Below the pieces are notes generated by a model. The model was not told the origin of the DNA and ran no database searches. It was given only the letters and a program-made list of their open reading frames with translations. Positions 51,215-60,521 of a stretch of DNA of 64,000 nucleotides are shown here, piece by piece; within the stretch, counting starts at the first letter, position 1, and each line of letters opens with the position of its first letter. The stretch comes from JAPOXR01 sp965116115 (GTDB lineage: Bacteria > Pseudomonadota > Alphaproteobacteria > Rhodobacterales > Rhodobacteraceae): positions 1,984,001 through 2,048,000 of the forward strand of contig OZ220486.1 of assembly GCA_965116115.1 (NCBI GenBank), in the 5' to 3' direction. The translations under genes were made by a program, and so were the position numbers.

Positions 51215-52315
51215 TCAGGATATTGCGGCTCCTGACGCTTTGTCGAAGAGGTAAATCCGGCTCGTGTCGAACTGATATTCACCGCTTGCGAGGGGAGGGC
51301 TGTCGGGGCCGACTTCAATAGAAGCCGTCACCGGCGCGTCTTCGATGCGGGCTGCCAGGAACTGGCTCGACCCGATATATTCGGCGACATCGACCGACAG
51401 CCGGATGGAGGCGAAAACAGAGGAGTCGGTTCCGCCGGCTCCAGGCAGCGAGAAATGCTCCGGTCGCAGACCGACAATCACATCCGCGGAACCGTGCGTC
51501 TTGGCGGCTTGCCCTAGACGGCCGTGCAGGGGCAGCCGGAATCCCTGGCCGCGGACTTCCAGCGATTCTCCGCCGGTGATCGCGCCGTCAAGGAAGTTCA
51601 TCGAGGGCGAGCCGATGAATCCCGCGACAAAAAGATTGTCGGGAGCATTGTAAACCTGCCGCGGCGAGCCGATCTGCTGGACGATGCCCCGGTCCATGAT
51701 GACGATGCGGTCCGCCATGGTCATGGCTTCAATCTGGTCATGCGTCACATAAATCATGGTGCGTTCGAGCCGTTTGTGAAGGATGGCCAGCTCAGTGCGC
51801 ATCGCGGACCGCAGCTTGGCGTCGAGATTCGACAGAGGCTCGTCGAAGAGGAAACAGTAGGCGTCGCGGACGATCGCCCTTCCCATGGCGACGCGCTGCC
51901 GCTGGCCCCCTGAAAGGTCTTTCGGTCTGCGGTTCAGATACTCGGTCAATTCAAGCATTTCGGCGGCGCGCTCGACGCGGCGCCGCACTTCGTCCTTGGA
52001 AGCGCCCGCCAACCGGAGGGCGAAGGACATGTTGCCGGCGACGTTCATATGCGGATAGAGCGCGTAAGACTGGAACACCATCGCGATGTCCCGTTCCTTG
52101 GGCACGGCCCATGTCACGTCCTTGCCGCCGATCTCGATGGCCCCGCTGGAAACCGCTTCGAGGCCGGCGATCATCCGCAGGGTTGTTGATTTGCCGCAAC
52201 CCGACGGGCCGACGATCACCGCGAATTCACCCTCCGTGATTTCCAGATCAAGAGTCGGGATGACTTCGGTATCGCCGAATGACTTGGTGACCTGCCGCAG
52301 CCGTACGCCGCTCAT
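51215..52315 (-). CDS. CUT1 ABC transporter ATPase (UgpC/MalK-like)
   Basis: A 366-residue ATPase. Walker A GPSGCGKSTT (residues 36-45), signature LSGGQRQRVAMGRA, Walker B CFLFDEPLSNLDAKLR, and the switch His in YVTHDQIEAMTMADRI are complete, followed by a C-terminal TOBE-type regulatory domain with VGLRPEHFSL. ATG 52315 follows GGGAGGAGC by about 7-12 bases. It energises import by the two permeases downstream. Confidence 0.93.
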   Translation of the reverse strand: MSGVRLRQVTKSFGDTEVIPTLDLEITEGEFAVIVGPSGCGKSTTLRMIAGLEAVSSGAIEIGGKDVTWAVPKERDIAMVFQSYALYPHMNVAGNMSFALRLAGASKDEVRRRVERAAEMLELTEYLNRRPKDLSGGQRQRVAMGRAIVRDAYCFLFDEPLSNLDAKLRSAMRTELAILHKRLERTMIYVTHDQIEAMTMADRIVIMDRGIVQQIGSPRQVYNAPDNLFVAGFIGSPSMNFLDGAITGGESLEVRGQGFRLPLHGRLGQAAKTHGSADVIVGLRPEHFSLPGAGGTDSSVFASIRLSVDVAEYIGSSQFLAARIEDAPVTASIEVGPDSPPLASGEYQFDTSRIYLFDKASGAAIS

Positions 52316-52348
52316 GACTCATGCTCCTCCCGCACAGCGGTGCCGGCC

Positions 52349-53296
52349 TCAGGCCGGTTCCGCCCCGCGGTTGATCCTGACACGGCGCGCGATTTCCTCA
52401 TCCCTGCGCTTCTTGAACTGCGCCGGATCGCGCACTGTCCAGTCGTAAAATCCGCTTCCCGATTTCATGCCCAGATTCCCTTCCGCGAAAATTCGGCCCA
52501 CCGGCGTGTCCGCCGGGTCAGCGGCGCTGGACAAATCCCTCCATACCGCCTTCGCGGCTTCGCCGTTCAGCAGATCCAGTCCCGCGAGGTCCGCATGTTC
52601 AAAAGCCCCCATTGCAGGAAGACGCGCCGCATAACCCGCCTTCAAGACGGTATCGCAGGCTTCCGGCGTCGTCAATCCGCGCCCCACCAGGGATGCGAAT
52701 TCCCTGAGAACGGCGTGCTGAATGCGGGCCCATAGGAAACCCGGAACGTCGGGGCATACGACAGGCTGCTTGCCGGTGCTTTCGAGAATCTGAATCGTGA
52801 ACGCGGTCGAGGCGTCCGACGTCGAACGTCCAGGCACGACTTCCACAAGCTCGACGAGATGCGCCGGCTGGGCATAATGAGCCACGCAGAAATTTCCCGG
52901 ATGTTCCAGCCCGGACTGCAGATCCGTGGGGCTCAGGGCTGACGTGGTTGACGACAGCACTGCCTCCGGGGAAGCGCAGCGTTCGGCTGTCCTCAGGAGT
53001 TGACGCTTGGCATCCAGGTCCTCCGCGACCGCTTCCACGATGAACCCGGCTCCGGCGGCCGCCTCGGCCAGATTTTCCTTCAGGGAAATCAGCGGCAGCG
53101 CATCGGACGACGCCGCGAGCAGGCCATGGCCGACAAGGAATTTCTGCGCGTCTTTCATCGCTGCGACCGCGTCGCCGAGCGATTCCTTCCGCCTCGCCCA
53201 CAAATTCACCGGAATGCCGCCCAGCGCCAGGGACAGCGCGATCTGCGGCCCCATCACGCCGCATCCGAGGACTGCGGCTTTCAAAGCGATCTCCAC
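52349..53296 (-). CDS. 3-hydroxyacyl-CoA dehydrogenase family protein
   Basis: A 315-residue NAD-binding dehydrogenase. The Rossmann fold is KAAVLGCGVMGPQIALSLAL near the start, LSSTTSALSPTDLQ and VAHYAQPAHLVELVEVVPG fit the NAD-binding domain, and the C-terminal domain contains PGFLWARIQHAVLREFASLV. L-carnitine dehydrogenase and 3-hydroxybutyryl-CoA dehydrogenase have this plan. In this operon it would oxidise the 3-hydroxyacyl-CoA made by the hydratase. The start overlaps the end of the MBL gene by 16 bases. Confidence 0.85.
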   Translation of the reverse strand: MEIALKAAVLGCGVMGPQIALSLALGGIPVNLWARRKESLGDAVAAMKDAQKFLVGHGLLAASSDALPLISLKENLAEAAAGAGFIVEAVAEDLDAKRQLLRTAERCASPEAVLSSTTSALSPTDLQSGLEHPGNFCVAHYAQPAHLVELVEVVPGRSTSDASTAFTIQILESTGKQPVVCPDVPGFLWARIQHAVLREFASLVGRGLTTPEACDTVLKAGYAARLPAMGAFEHADLAGLDLLNGEAAKAVWRDLSSAADPADTPVGRIFAEGNLGMKSGSGFYDWTVRDPAQFKKRRDEEIARRVRINRGAEPA

Positions 53297-54228
53297 CCCG
53301 GAGGCATCTCAAACCGGCCCTCCGATTCAAAGGCCCGAACACTGGCATCGATCGAAATCAGGGCCCGCCATTCGGGCACTTTCCCGTTATCCTCGCAGAC
53401 GCGGTCCCGGAGCGCCGCGAAACCTATGCCGGGATCGGAATCGATGTGTCTGACGATCGACCTTTCGACGTCGTCGACCCGCCGCCGGCAGTCGGCGATT
53501 AAGTCGGCCGCGGAGTCCGCGTCACACGGCTCGTCATGGGCTGGAATCACCGTCTGAACGTCCCGCTCTTTGAGGAATCGTTCAAGTTTGTCGAAAGTCT
53601 GCCGCATGACGGTCGGATCTTCATAAAGATACAGCACCGGATTGAAGTCCGGCAGAAGCGGATCCGCAATGATCAAAGACCGGCTGGAATGCTCGAAGAA
53701 ACCGAGTTCCCCCATTGAATGTCCGAAACATTCAACGGCTTCCAAGACAATCTTCCCGCCGAGTTCGACTTGATCTCCGTCTTCCAGGAAACCGTCGAGC
53801 GGACCTTCAAAGGGCGCCATCCAATCGAGATATTCGGATTTCAGGTCGAATGACCTTCCGGCCGGGAAGGCGTGAACGATGGTTTCAGCGTTCAGCATAT
53901 TGTCGGCGATGCGGTCGGCGCGGGCTTCATGTCCCAGTATCCTGCAGCCCGTGTCCCGCTTGAGCGGCCCGTTGTTGCCCACGTGGTCCATGTGCTCATG
54001 GGTGTTGAGCAGAAGGTCCAGATCGCCCGGCTGACGTCCGATTTCCCGGAATGCCTGTATGAGGGACGGATAGCCGGCGTAGATTCCGCTGTCGATCAGA
54101 GCCAGGCGTCCGCTGCCCTGCACAAAGAACGCCCGTGTCGCGGATTTTCCCTCATGATCGCCCGGCAGCCCCATGCTTACCGAGGAAATCGGTCCGGACC
54201 GATAGCTGATGACGTTGTTCAAACCCAT
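53281..54228 (-). CDS. Metallo-beta-lactamase-fold hydrolase
   Basis: A 315-residue MBL-fold protein. The metal motif HxHxDH is present in LLLNTHEHMDHVGNNG, followed by FGHSMGELGF (His) and an Asp in LIIADPLLPDFN. It could act as a thioesterase, lactonase or phosphodiesterase; which one is not visible. It lies between the hydratase gene (nine-base gap) and the dehydrogenase gene (overlap) and is therefore part of the same pathway. Confidence 0.85.
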   Translation of the reverse strand: MGLNNVISYRSGPISSVSMGLPGDHEGKSATRAFFVQGSGRLALIDSGIYAGYPSLIQAFREIGRQPGDLDLLLNTHEHMDHVGNNGPLKRDTGCRILGHEARADRIADNMLNAETIVHAFPAGRSFDLKSEYLDWMAPFEGPLDGFLEDGDQVELGGKIVLEAVECFGHSMGELGFFEHSSRSLIIADPLLPDFNPVLYLYEDPTVMRQTFDKLERFLKERDVQTVIPAHDEPCDADSAADLIADCRRRVDDVERSIVRHIDSDPGIGFAALRDRVCEDNGKVPEWRALISIDASVRAFESEGRFEMPPGWRSL

Positions 54229-54237
54229 GTGAATCTC

Positions 54238-55029
54238 TCAATTTCCGGTGAAGTCAGGGGTCCGTTTTTCCATGAAGGCGGAGATTCCCTCTTTGGCGTC
54301 TGATGAGGCGAACAGCGCGCTGAGAATTCTCTGCTCAAACGTCAACGCGGCGGAAAGTGATGCGTCGTGTCCCTGATCGACGAGCCTTTTCCCGTCCGCG
54401 AGGGAAAGCGGAGCCTGGGAGGCGAATTCGGCCGCCATTTTCCAAGCATGCGGCAGCAACTCGTCATGCGGCAGCGATTTCAATGCCGCGCCGCACCGCA
54501 CCGCCTCTTCGGCATCCATGAATCTGCCTGACAGGATCAGCTCCTTGGCGCGCATTTTGCCGATCAGACGCGACAGCCGCTGCGTTCCGCCGCCGCCGGG
54601 GAGAAGTCCCAGTTTGATTTCGGGCAGTCCGAGCTTCGCCTGTGTTGACACCAGAACGATGTCGCAGCAGAGGGCCAGTTCAAATCCGCCGCCGAGCGCG
54701 TAGCCGTTCACCGCGCAGATCGTGATCTGGGGAAGACCCGCGATACGGTCGAATGTCGCGCGCGAACGGAGCTGAAACGCGTCAAACTCCGCTTGGCTGA
54801 CGTCATGGTAGCCTGCGATATCCGCTCCCGCCACGAATCCCCGCCCGGTTCCGGTGAGAATAAGGCAGCGGCACTCCCGATTCTCGCTCAACTCGGCCGC
54901 GAATCCGTGCAATGCGCCCATGATTTCCGAATTGAGGGCGCCGAGGGCGCTTTCTCTGTCGATGCGCAGTTCCCAAACAGCGTCTTGCCGGGTCAGAATC
55001 AGATTCGGATGCAGCCTCTTGCCGCTCAT
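54238..55029 (-). CDS. Enoyl-CoA hydratase/isomerase
   Basis: A 263-residue crotonase-fold enzyme. The oxyanion-hole motif GRGFVAGADIAGYHDVS and the second one CAVNGYALGGGFELALCCDI are intact. GLPEIKLGLLPGGGGTQRLSRLIG carries the second catalytic Glu seen in hydratases. It would hydrate a 2-enoyl-CoA. The start overlaps the end of the CoA transferase gene by four bases (ATGA type). Confidence 0.92.
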   Translation of the reverse strand: MSGKRLHPNLILTRQDAVWELRIDRESALGALNSEIMGALHGFAAELSENRECRCLILTGTGRGFVAGADIAGYHDVSQAEFDAFQLRSRATFDRIAGLPQITICAVNGYALGGGFELALCCDIVLVSTQAKLGLPEIKLGLLPGGGGTQRLSRLIGKMRAKELILSGRFMDAEEAVRCGAALKSLPHDELLPHAWKMAAEFASQAPLSLADGKRLVDQGHDASLSAALTFEQRILSALFASSDAKEGISAFMEKRTPDFTGN

Positions 55030-56264
55030 GCGACCGCTCCGCTGGATTTCAATTCGGCAAGACGGGCGGCGCCGACGAGATCCTCAAGAACTTCATCCGT
55101 GTGCTCGCCGACGCGCGGCGGCGCATCGGTCCGATCCGCCGGAGTGTCCGACATCCTGATCGGGCAGGCGATGGCTTTGATGGCGCCGGCTTCGGCGTGG
55201 TCCATCTCGATCAGAAGGTCCGGTTCGGATTCGGCGATATATCTCATCGCTTCGCAGGAATTCCGGATAGGCGCGCACCAGAGATCGGCTTCCCGGAGCA
55301 GGTTAAGCAGTTCGCTCGTGGTCATCTTTCTGGTGCGGTTGTCGATCCGGTTCTTGATCGCGTCGCGGTCGGAAAATCCTTCCATCCCGGCAATCGCGGG
55401 ATCGTCGAGCAGTTCGGCGAGCTTGCTCAGCGGACTCATGGCGATGGCGACATACCCGTCTGAGGTGGGGTGGGGGCCGTAGGGCGCACTGTTCCAAGGG
55501 GTGGCGAGACCTGTCTTCGACCGCCGGAACCGGGCGTTCTGATTGAGGACCGCGAAATTCTCCTGAGCCATGGCATTCAGCGTTGAAGAGAACAGGTCGA
55601 CTTCGACATGCTGTCCGGTCCCCTGCCGGTCGCGGGCGATAAGCGCCGCCAGGATTCCGGCGACCATCGACTGAGATGCCGCGAAATCGGCGATCGGCGT
55701 GCCGCAGGGGGTGGGCTGGTCTCCGGCCTTGCCGGTATTGTACATAACGCCGGACATAGCCTGAATGAGCAGGTCCTGGCCCGGCCAGTTGTCGCGGGCG
55801 AGTTTCGTCGCGCTGCCCCAGCCGCAGCCGGAGGCATAGATGACGTCATTCCGCGCTTTTTTGAAATCCGCATAGCCCAGCCCGATCCGGTCCATGACGC
55901 CGGTGCGGAAATTTTCTGCGACCACATCGAATTCGGGCGCGATATCAAGCAGCACCTGCCGGCCCTTTTCATGTTTGAGATCGACTGCGATGGATTTCTT
56001 GTTGCGGTTGAATGACAGGAACGCCGCCGAGTCCTTGCCGACAAATTCCCCCAGCATCGGCATGCCGCGCATCCAGTCGCCGCTGCCGGGCCGCTCGACT
56101 TTCACGACGTCGGCGCCCAGATCCGCCAATGTCTGCGTGCATAGCGGTCCCAGCATCATTTGGGTGAAGTCCAGAACGCGCACTCCTTCGAGTGCGCCTT
56201 TGCCGGTGTTTTCGCCCGGTTCGGCAGTGTGATGGTTTTCCGTATTGTGGCCGGACCTTGGCAT
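55026..56264 (-). CDS. CaiB/BaiF-type CoA transferase (family III)
   Basis: A 412-residue family III CoA transferase. LEGVRVLDFTQMMLGPLCTQTLADLGADVVKVE is the usual beginning, YADFKKARNDVIYASGCGWG the region before the catalytic Asp, and GDQPTPCGTPIADFAASQSM is followed by the DUF-like C-terminal domain. It would activate a carboxylate with CoA from a donor thioester. It is the first gene of the eight-gene operon. ATG 56264 is chosen; GTG 56273 is an alternative. Confidence 0.92.
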   Translation of the reverse strand: MPRSGHNTENHHTAEPGENTGKGALEGVRVLDFTQMMLGPLCTQTLADLGADVVKVERPGSGDWMRGMPMLGEFVGKDSAAFLSFNRNKKSIAVDLKHEKGRQVLLDIAPEFDVVAENFRTGVMDRIGLGYADFKKARNDVIYASGCGWGSATKLARDNWPGQDLLIQAMSGVMYNTGKAGDQPTPCGTPIADFAASQSMVAGILAALIARDRQGTGQHVEVDLFSSTLNAMAQENFAVLNQNARFRRSKTGLATPWNSAPYGPHPTSDGYVAIAMSPLSKLAELLDDPAIAGMEGFSDRDAIKNRIDNRTRKMTTSELLNLLREADLWCAPIRNSCEAMRYIAESEPDLLIEMDHAEAGAIKAIACPIRMSDTPADRTDAPPRVGEHTDEVLEDLVGAARLAELKSSGAVA

Positions 56265-56273
56265 GTCGTGCAC

Positions 56274-56931
56274 CGCGAACTGATAATCCGGTCACCCTGC
56301 GTCAATCCGCGGCCAGCTGTCAATCAAAAATGTCTGCGTCCGAAATGTTGTGTGCTCTGTCAGTCCGGCGTCGCTTGCCGCAGGTATAAATGAAATTTTC
56401 AGATAGACGGCACGGAAACGAAGCGCGCCGCGCCGGCCGAAAAATTTGAACTCTGTTCAGCCCCCCCCCCGGTGCGCCGCTGGCAGATGCAGCCGTCGGA
56501 TATGGAGGACGCCCACGGAGCCGGCAAGGTCCGGCACGAAACCGAATCCGGGCTGGCAGCTGTTGACGCATTATCCGGTATCGGCGCCGGTTCTGCTTGT
56601 TCAGAACGGGGGAAACGCGGCGGACTCCGCCCGCGATCCTTGACTTGCCGGATTTTCCATGGTGGGGAGAGTGTCGCGCAGCAGAATATAGGCGAAAGCT
56701 GGTTCTGACGAACGCCCGAAGGCTTGCCGGACTCCGCAGCGGAAAATGACGGAGTTCAAGGCATTTCCGTTGGGTCCGGTTCCAGCGGCCGAAATCCGTA
56801 ACGGCGGCGCGGCCGCGGACTTCAGCCGGAACGGATCGGCCCCGTTGCCGGCCATGCCGCGCAGGTGAAGGTGACAAGACACAGCCGGCTGCGCGTCGGC
56901 CAAGGCATAATGATACCGGGAACAGCAAGAG
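56274..56931. other. Divergent intergenic region with C10 tract
   Basis: Separates the CoA transferase operon from the epimerase-oxidoreductase pair and must hold both promoters. A run of ten C (56461-56470) stands in the middle without a recognisable gene around it. No regulator gene or clear operator was seen. Confidence 0.45.
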
Positions 56932-57990
56932 ATGACGACAATCAAGGGAGCCGGGATATTCCTGGCGCAATTCGCCGCCGGCGAACCGCCGTTTGATACG
57001 CTTGAGAGTATCGCCCGCTGGGCGGCAAGCCTCGGATATAAGGGGGTCCAGATACCCACATTCATCCCTGCGCTTTTCAATATCGACAGAGCCGCTGAAA
57101 GCCAGGTATACTGCGATGAAATCAAAGGCATATGCGCTGAGGCAGGTGTCGAGATCACGGAACTCTCCACGCATCTTCAGGGTCAGCTGATCGCGGTGAA
57201 CCCTGCGTACGACAGGGCTTTTGACGCATTTGCGCCCGCTTCCGTACGCGGTAATTCCGCGGCGCGGACCGAATGGGCGGCTGCCCAGGTCAGGCAGGCC
57301 GCCGCCGCCAGCCGCAGACTGGGCCTTGATAACAGTGTCAGTTTCACAGGGTCGCTGGCATTTCCCTTTCTTTACCCGTGGCCGCAGCGCCCGGACGGCT
57401 TGATTGAAGAGGCATTCGCTGAACTCGCGCGGCGCTGGCGACCCATTCTCGATTTCTACGAGAGCGCCGGCGTGAATATCGGATTCGAAATCCATCCGGG
57501 TGAAGACGTATTTGACGGCGCGACATTCGAGATGTTCCTGGAAGCGCTTGACGGACATGAAAGAGCCCGAATCAATTATGACCCGTCGCATTTTCTGCTT
57601 CAGCAGCTTGATTACCTGGGATTTCTGGATCTGTATCACGACCGGATATGCGCTTTTCACGTCAAGGACGCCGAATTCAACCCGGATGGCAGACAAGGCG
57701 TTTATTCGGGCTATCAGCCCTGGATCAAGCGCGCGGGCAGGTTTCGGAGTCTCGGCGACGGACAGATCGATTTCCCCGCGATTTTTTCCAAGCTTGCGGA
57801 GTACGGCTACGACAGCTGGGCGGTGCTTGAATGGGAGTGTTGCCTCAAATCACCGGAGCAGGGCGCCGCTGAAGGTGCGCCTTTCATTGAAAACTGCATC
57901 ATAGATGTAACGGACAAAGCATTCGACGATTTCGCCGGCGGGGACACCAGCAAGGCGGAGATTCGCGGCATGCTCGGAGTATCGGACTAA
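56932..57990 (+). CDS. Sugar phosphate isomerase/epimerase (AP-endonuclease-2 fold)
   Basis: A 352-residue TIM-barrel protein of the xylose-isomerase-like family. GYKGVQIPTF, AEAGVEITELSTHLQGQLI, GFEIHPGEDVFDGATFEMFL, INYDPSHFLLQQLDYL and AFHVKDAE give the metal-binding Glu, Asp and His in order, and AVLEWECCLKS the final Glu. It would isomerise or epimerise a ketose or inositol-like compound. The oxidoreductase gene follows after three bases, a pairing common in inositol and unusual-sugar pathways. Confidence 0.88.
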   Translation: MTTIKGAGIFLAQFAAGEPPFDTLESIARWAASLGYKGVQIPTFIPALFNIDRAAESQVYCDEIKGICAEAGVEITELSTHLQGQLIAVNPAYDRAFDAFAPASVRGNSAARTEWAAAQVRQAAAASRRLGLDNSVSFTGSLAFPFLYPWPQRPDGLIEEAFAELARRWRPILDFYESAGVNIGFEIHPGEDVFDGATFEMFLEALDGHERARINYDPSHFLLQQLDYLGFLDLYHDRICAFHVKDAEFNPDGRQGVYSGYQPWIKRAGRFRSLGDGQIDFPAIFSKLAEYGYDSWAVLEWECCLKSPEQGAAEGAPFIENCIIDVTDKAFDDFAGGDTSKAEIRGMLGVSD

Positions 57991-57993
57991 ACG

Positions 57994-59112
57994 ATGACGG
58001 GCAGGCTGAAACTCGGAATGGTCGGAGGCGGCAAGGACGCTTTCATCGGGGCGGTGCACCGCATCGCATCAAGGATTGATGACGAATGGGAACTGGTCGC
58101 GGGAGCATTGTCCTCGACGCCCGGAAAATCACTGGCATCAGGAAGGCGGCTCGGGCTCCAGACGGACCGGATATACGGAAGCTACGTGGAGATGGTCCGG
58201 GCGGAGTCTGCCCGTTCGGACGGGGTGGACGCGGTATCGATCGTAACGCCGAATCATATGCATGCCGATCCGGCGGTTGCGTTTCTTGAGGCGGGGATTC
58301 ATGTCATATGTGATAAGCCGATGGCGCATCGGACAGCCGATGCCGAACGCATCGCGGCTGCGGCGCGGGCGAGCGGCAAGCGGTTCATTCTGACGCACAA
58401 CTACACCGGCTATCCGCTGGTACGAGAGGCGCGTGAGATGGCGACGCAAGGAGAGTTGGGAAAGCTGCGGCTGGTCGTGGTCGAGTATCTGCAAGACTGG
58501 CTGGCGGAAGCTCCCGGTCCGGAAAACAAGCAGGCGGTGTGGCGGCTGGACCCGGAGCGTTCGGGCGCAGGCGGCTGCATCAGCGACATCGGAACCCATG
58601 CATTCAATCTTGTGCAGTTTGTCACGGGCCTTGAGGTCAAAACACTTTCCGCCGACCTTACATCGTTTGTCGACGGCCGGAGTTTAGATGACAATGCGTA
58701 CGCGCGCTTTCGGTTCAAGGGCGGGGCCAAAGGCACGCTCATGGCCAGTCAGGTTGCCGTTGGGCACGAGAATGATCTGACGCTGCGGGTTTACGGCGAT
58801 AAGGGTTCGGTCTGCTGGGCCCAAGAGAATCCGAACATGATGCTGTTTACGCCGTATGGTGGGCCGAAGCGCGTGCTGACACGGGGCGGCGCGTCGTCAT
58901 CGACGGTTACACAAGAACTGCTGCGTGTCCCTTCCGGTCACCCTGAAGGCTACCTTGAGGGGTTTGCCACGATTTACAGGGAAGCGGCTGCTTTGATCCG
59001 TGGCGAAAAAGTTGAAAACCTGCCGGGAGTCGAAGCGGGGCTCGCCGGTATGCGTTTCATTGAAGCCTGCATCGAAAGCAGTGCACAGGACGGTGTTTGG
59101 ATCGAGTTCTGA
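57994..59112 (+). CDS. Gfo/Idh/MocA-family oxidoreductase
   Basis: A 372-residue NAD(P)-dependent dehydrogenase. The N-terminal Rossmann fold LGMVGGGKDAFIGAVHRIAS, the conserved CDKPMAHRTADAERI with its catalytic Lys, and the C-terminal beta-sheet domain with GGCISDIGTHAFNLVQF (catalytic Asp/His pair) are complete. It oxidises a sugar, inositol or its derivative. Encoded three bases behind the isomerase gene, so the two are coupled. The CUT1-type binding protein at 62262, now separated by an IS256 insertion, may once have belonged to the same operon. Confidence 0.9.
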   Translation: MTGRLKLGMVGGGKDAFIGAVHRIASRIDDEWELVAGALSSTPGKSLASGRRLGLQTDRIYGSYVEMVRAESARSDGVDAVSIVTPNHMHADPAVAFLEAGIHVICDKPMAHRTADAERIAAAARASGKRFILTHNYTGYPLVREAREMATQGELGKLRLVVVEYLQDWLAEAPGPENKQAVWRLDPERSGAGGCISDIGTHAFNLVQFVTGLEVKTLSADLTSFVDGRSLDDNAYARFRFKGGAKGTLMASQVAVGHENDLTLRVYGDKGSVCWAQENPNMMLFTPYGGPKRVLTRGGASSSTVTQELLRVPSGHPEGYLEGFATIYREAAALIRGEKVENLPGVEAGLAGMRFIEACIESSAQDGVWIEF

Positions 59113-60466
59113 CAGGTGCCGACGGATGCGTTGGCAGGCTTTCACCGATCAGTTGAGCCCCGCGTGCGATTTATCATGTGCCGTTTCTTGAGCAGCCTGA
59201 AAGCATGTCTTTGTCGTTGGCGGTGAATCCCGCTGATTCGTGTGTGCCGGAAGCACTGGCTGTGTTTCCTCCGCAACTGAACCGGAGACGGTGCCAGATT
59301 GCGGCCGGGAGGTGAGGAATGGCTGAATCAGATCAAGAATTTGTCTTTGAAGATCAAAGATTTCCGTGCGGTAGAGACGCGCTGTGACGTGGCTTGCGCC
59401 AGTTTTGCGGCCCGTTTCATCCGGTTGCCGGCGTGATCGCAGCCGAGGGATTGTCAGCGAGCCTTGGAAAACCGGTGGAATCGGACGCAATTCCGGCGGT
59501 TTTCGCCGGGGGGGGGGGCAGGATGGGGGGGGGGGGGGATTGGTCAGGTCCGCCGAGCTCGGCGCGACGGCCATCAAGAACACCGGAATCTGCCCGAATT
59601 ACTGGGACGGTTGAGAACTTTTTAAGAGGTCTGCAGTATCTTTACGCCCGTCACTGAGGCAGGTCTTGGCGGAACTTCGGCAAAGCCTTTCTTGTGATGT
59701 CGCTTGATCCAACGGCCTTTGGGCATGGACTGCTTGTTAGGTTTTGTGGCCAGCGTTGCCGTTTTGGCAAGTCTGTTCGATGCGTTTGACCAAGTGACCG
59801 TTTCGCGGTTCGATGTCGGTTTTCAGCCGGGGCGATTAACTCAGAAAGCTGATTCACGACGCGAATACAGCCTCGGCATGACCGCAACGCGTGAGTCTCC
59901 TCACGGTTTCGCAGTGACGCCGGCTTTGACCCACGGCAAGCGCAATTACGGCGCAATACTGTTAATTCATGGCCCGGGCGCGCGGCAGGACACGATTCTG
60001 AACGCCCGAATTGTGGTCTCGAGCCGCTATGCCGCCGCTGTCGGTTTTATATCTGAAGCGGCAATTCGCCATGGACGCCGCAAGAACAACCTGAATCCTC
60101 ACTGCTATACGAAAACGGCTCTGGAGACCGGATTCGTTTGGCTGTTTCAGCGGTCCGGCATTTCGGGATTTGTGGGAAGGCGGGTTGGGCCGAAATATCC
60201 AAGACGCGGGGAAGTGCGCTGGCCGGCGCAGCGGCTTTTCAAGATTCGGCGGCTCCCCTTCCATGCTCTATACCCAAAAATTTGACTTGTCACGCCGGGT
60301 TGTGACATGTGCCTGGGCACTCACGCCTCAAGAGCCGCGAGGGACTTTAGCGTCAACTTGTTGCCAATTCCTTAGCGACACTATATATCGGCCAAGCCCT
60401 TCAATTTTTTTGAGCCAGGGCCTAAAGGTGCGAGGTTGAGATCCCGGAATATGCGCCGCTTTTCCC
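59113..60466. other. Decayed stretch with G11 and G14 tracts
   Basis: No intact gene. On the plus strand near 59318-59420 the fragment LNQIKNLSLKIKDFRAVETR resembles the end of an IS5-type transposase, with low confidence. Two homopolymers, G11 (59508-59518) and G14 (59525-59538), follow. From 59640 to 60285 a plus-strand frame (from ATG 59704) is long but has no family features and may be spurious. Confidence 0.4.
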
Positions 60467-60521
60467 GGGGATGTCCCGATCGGTGTTGAAACCCGCAGGA
60501 GCGATGCCGCCTGTCGACTAT

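Noticed and set aside
56320..57696. 458-codon minus-strand frame over the isomerase gene
   Set aside because: Antisense to a clear TIM-barrel gene, no family features.
59704..60285. Plus-strand frame of 193 codons in the decayed stretch
   Set aside because: No homology pattern, no ribosome-binding site, and surrounding fragments suggest pseudogenes.
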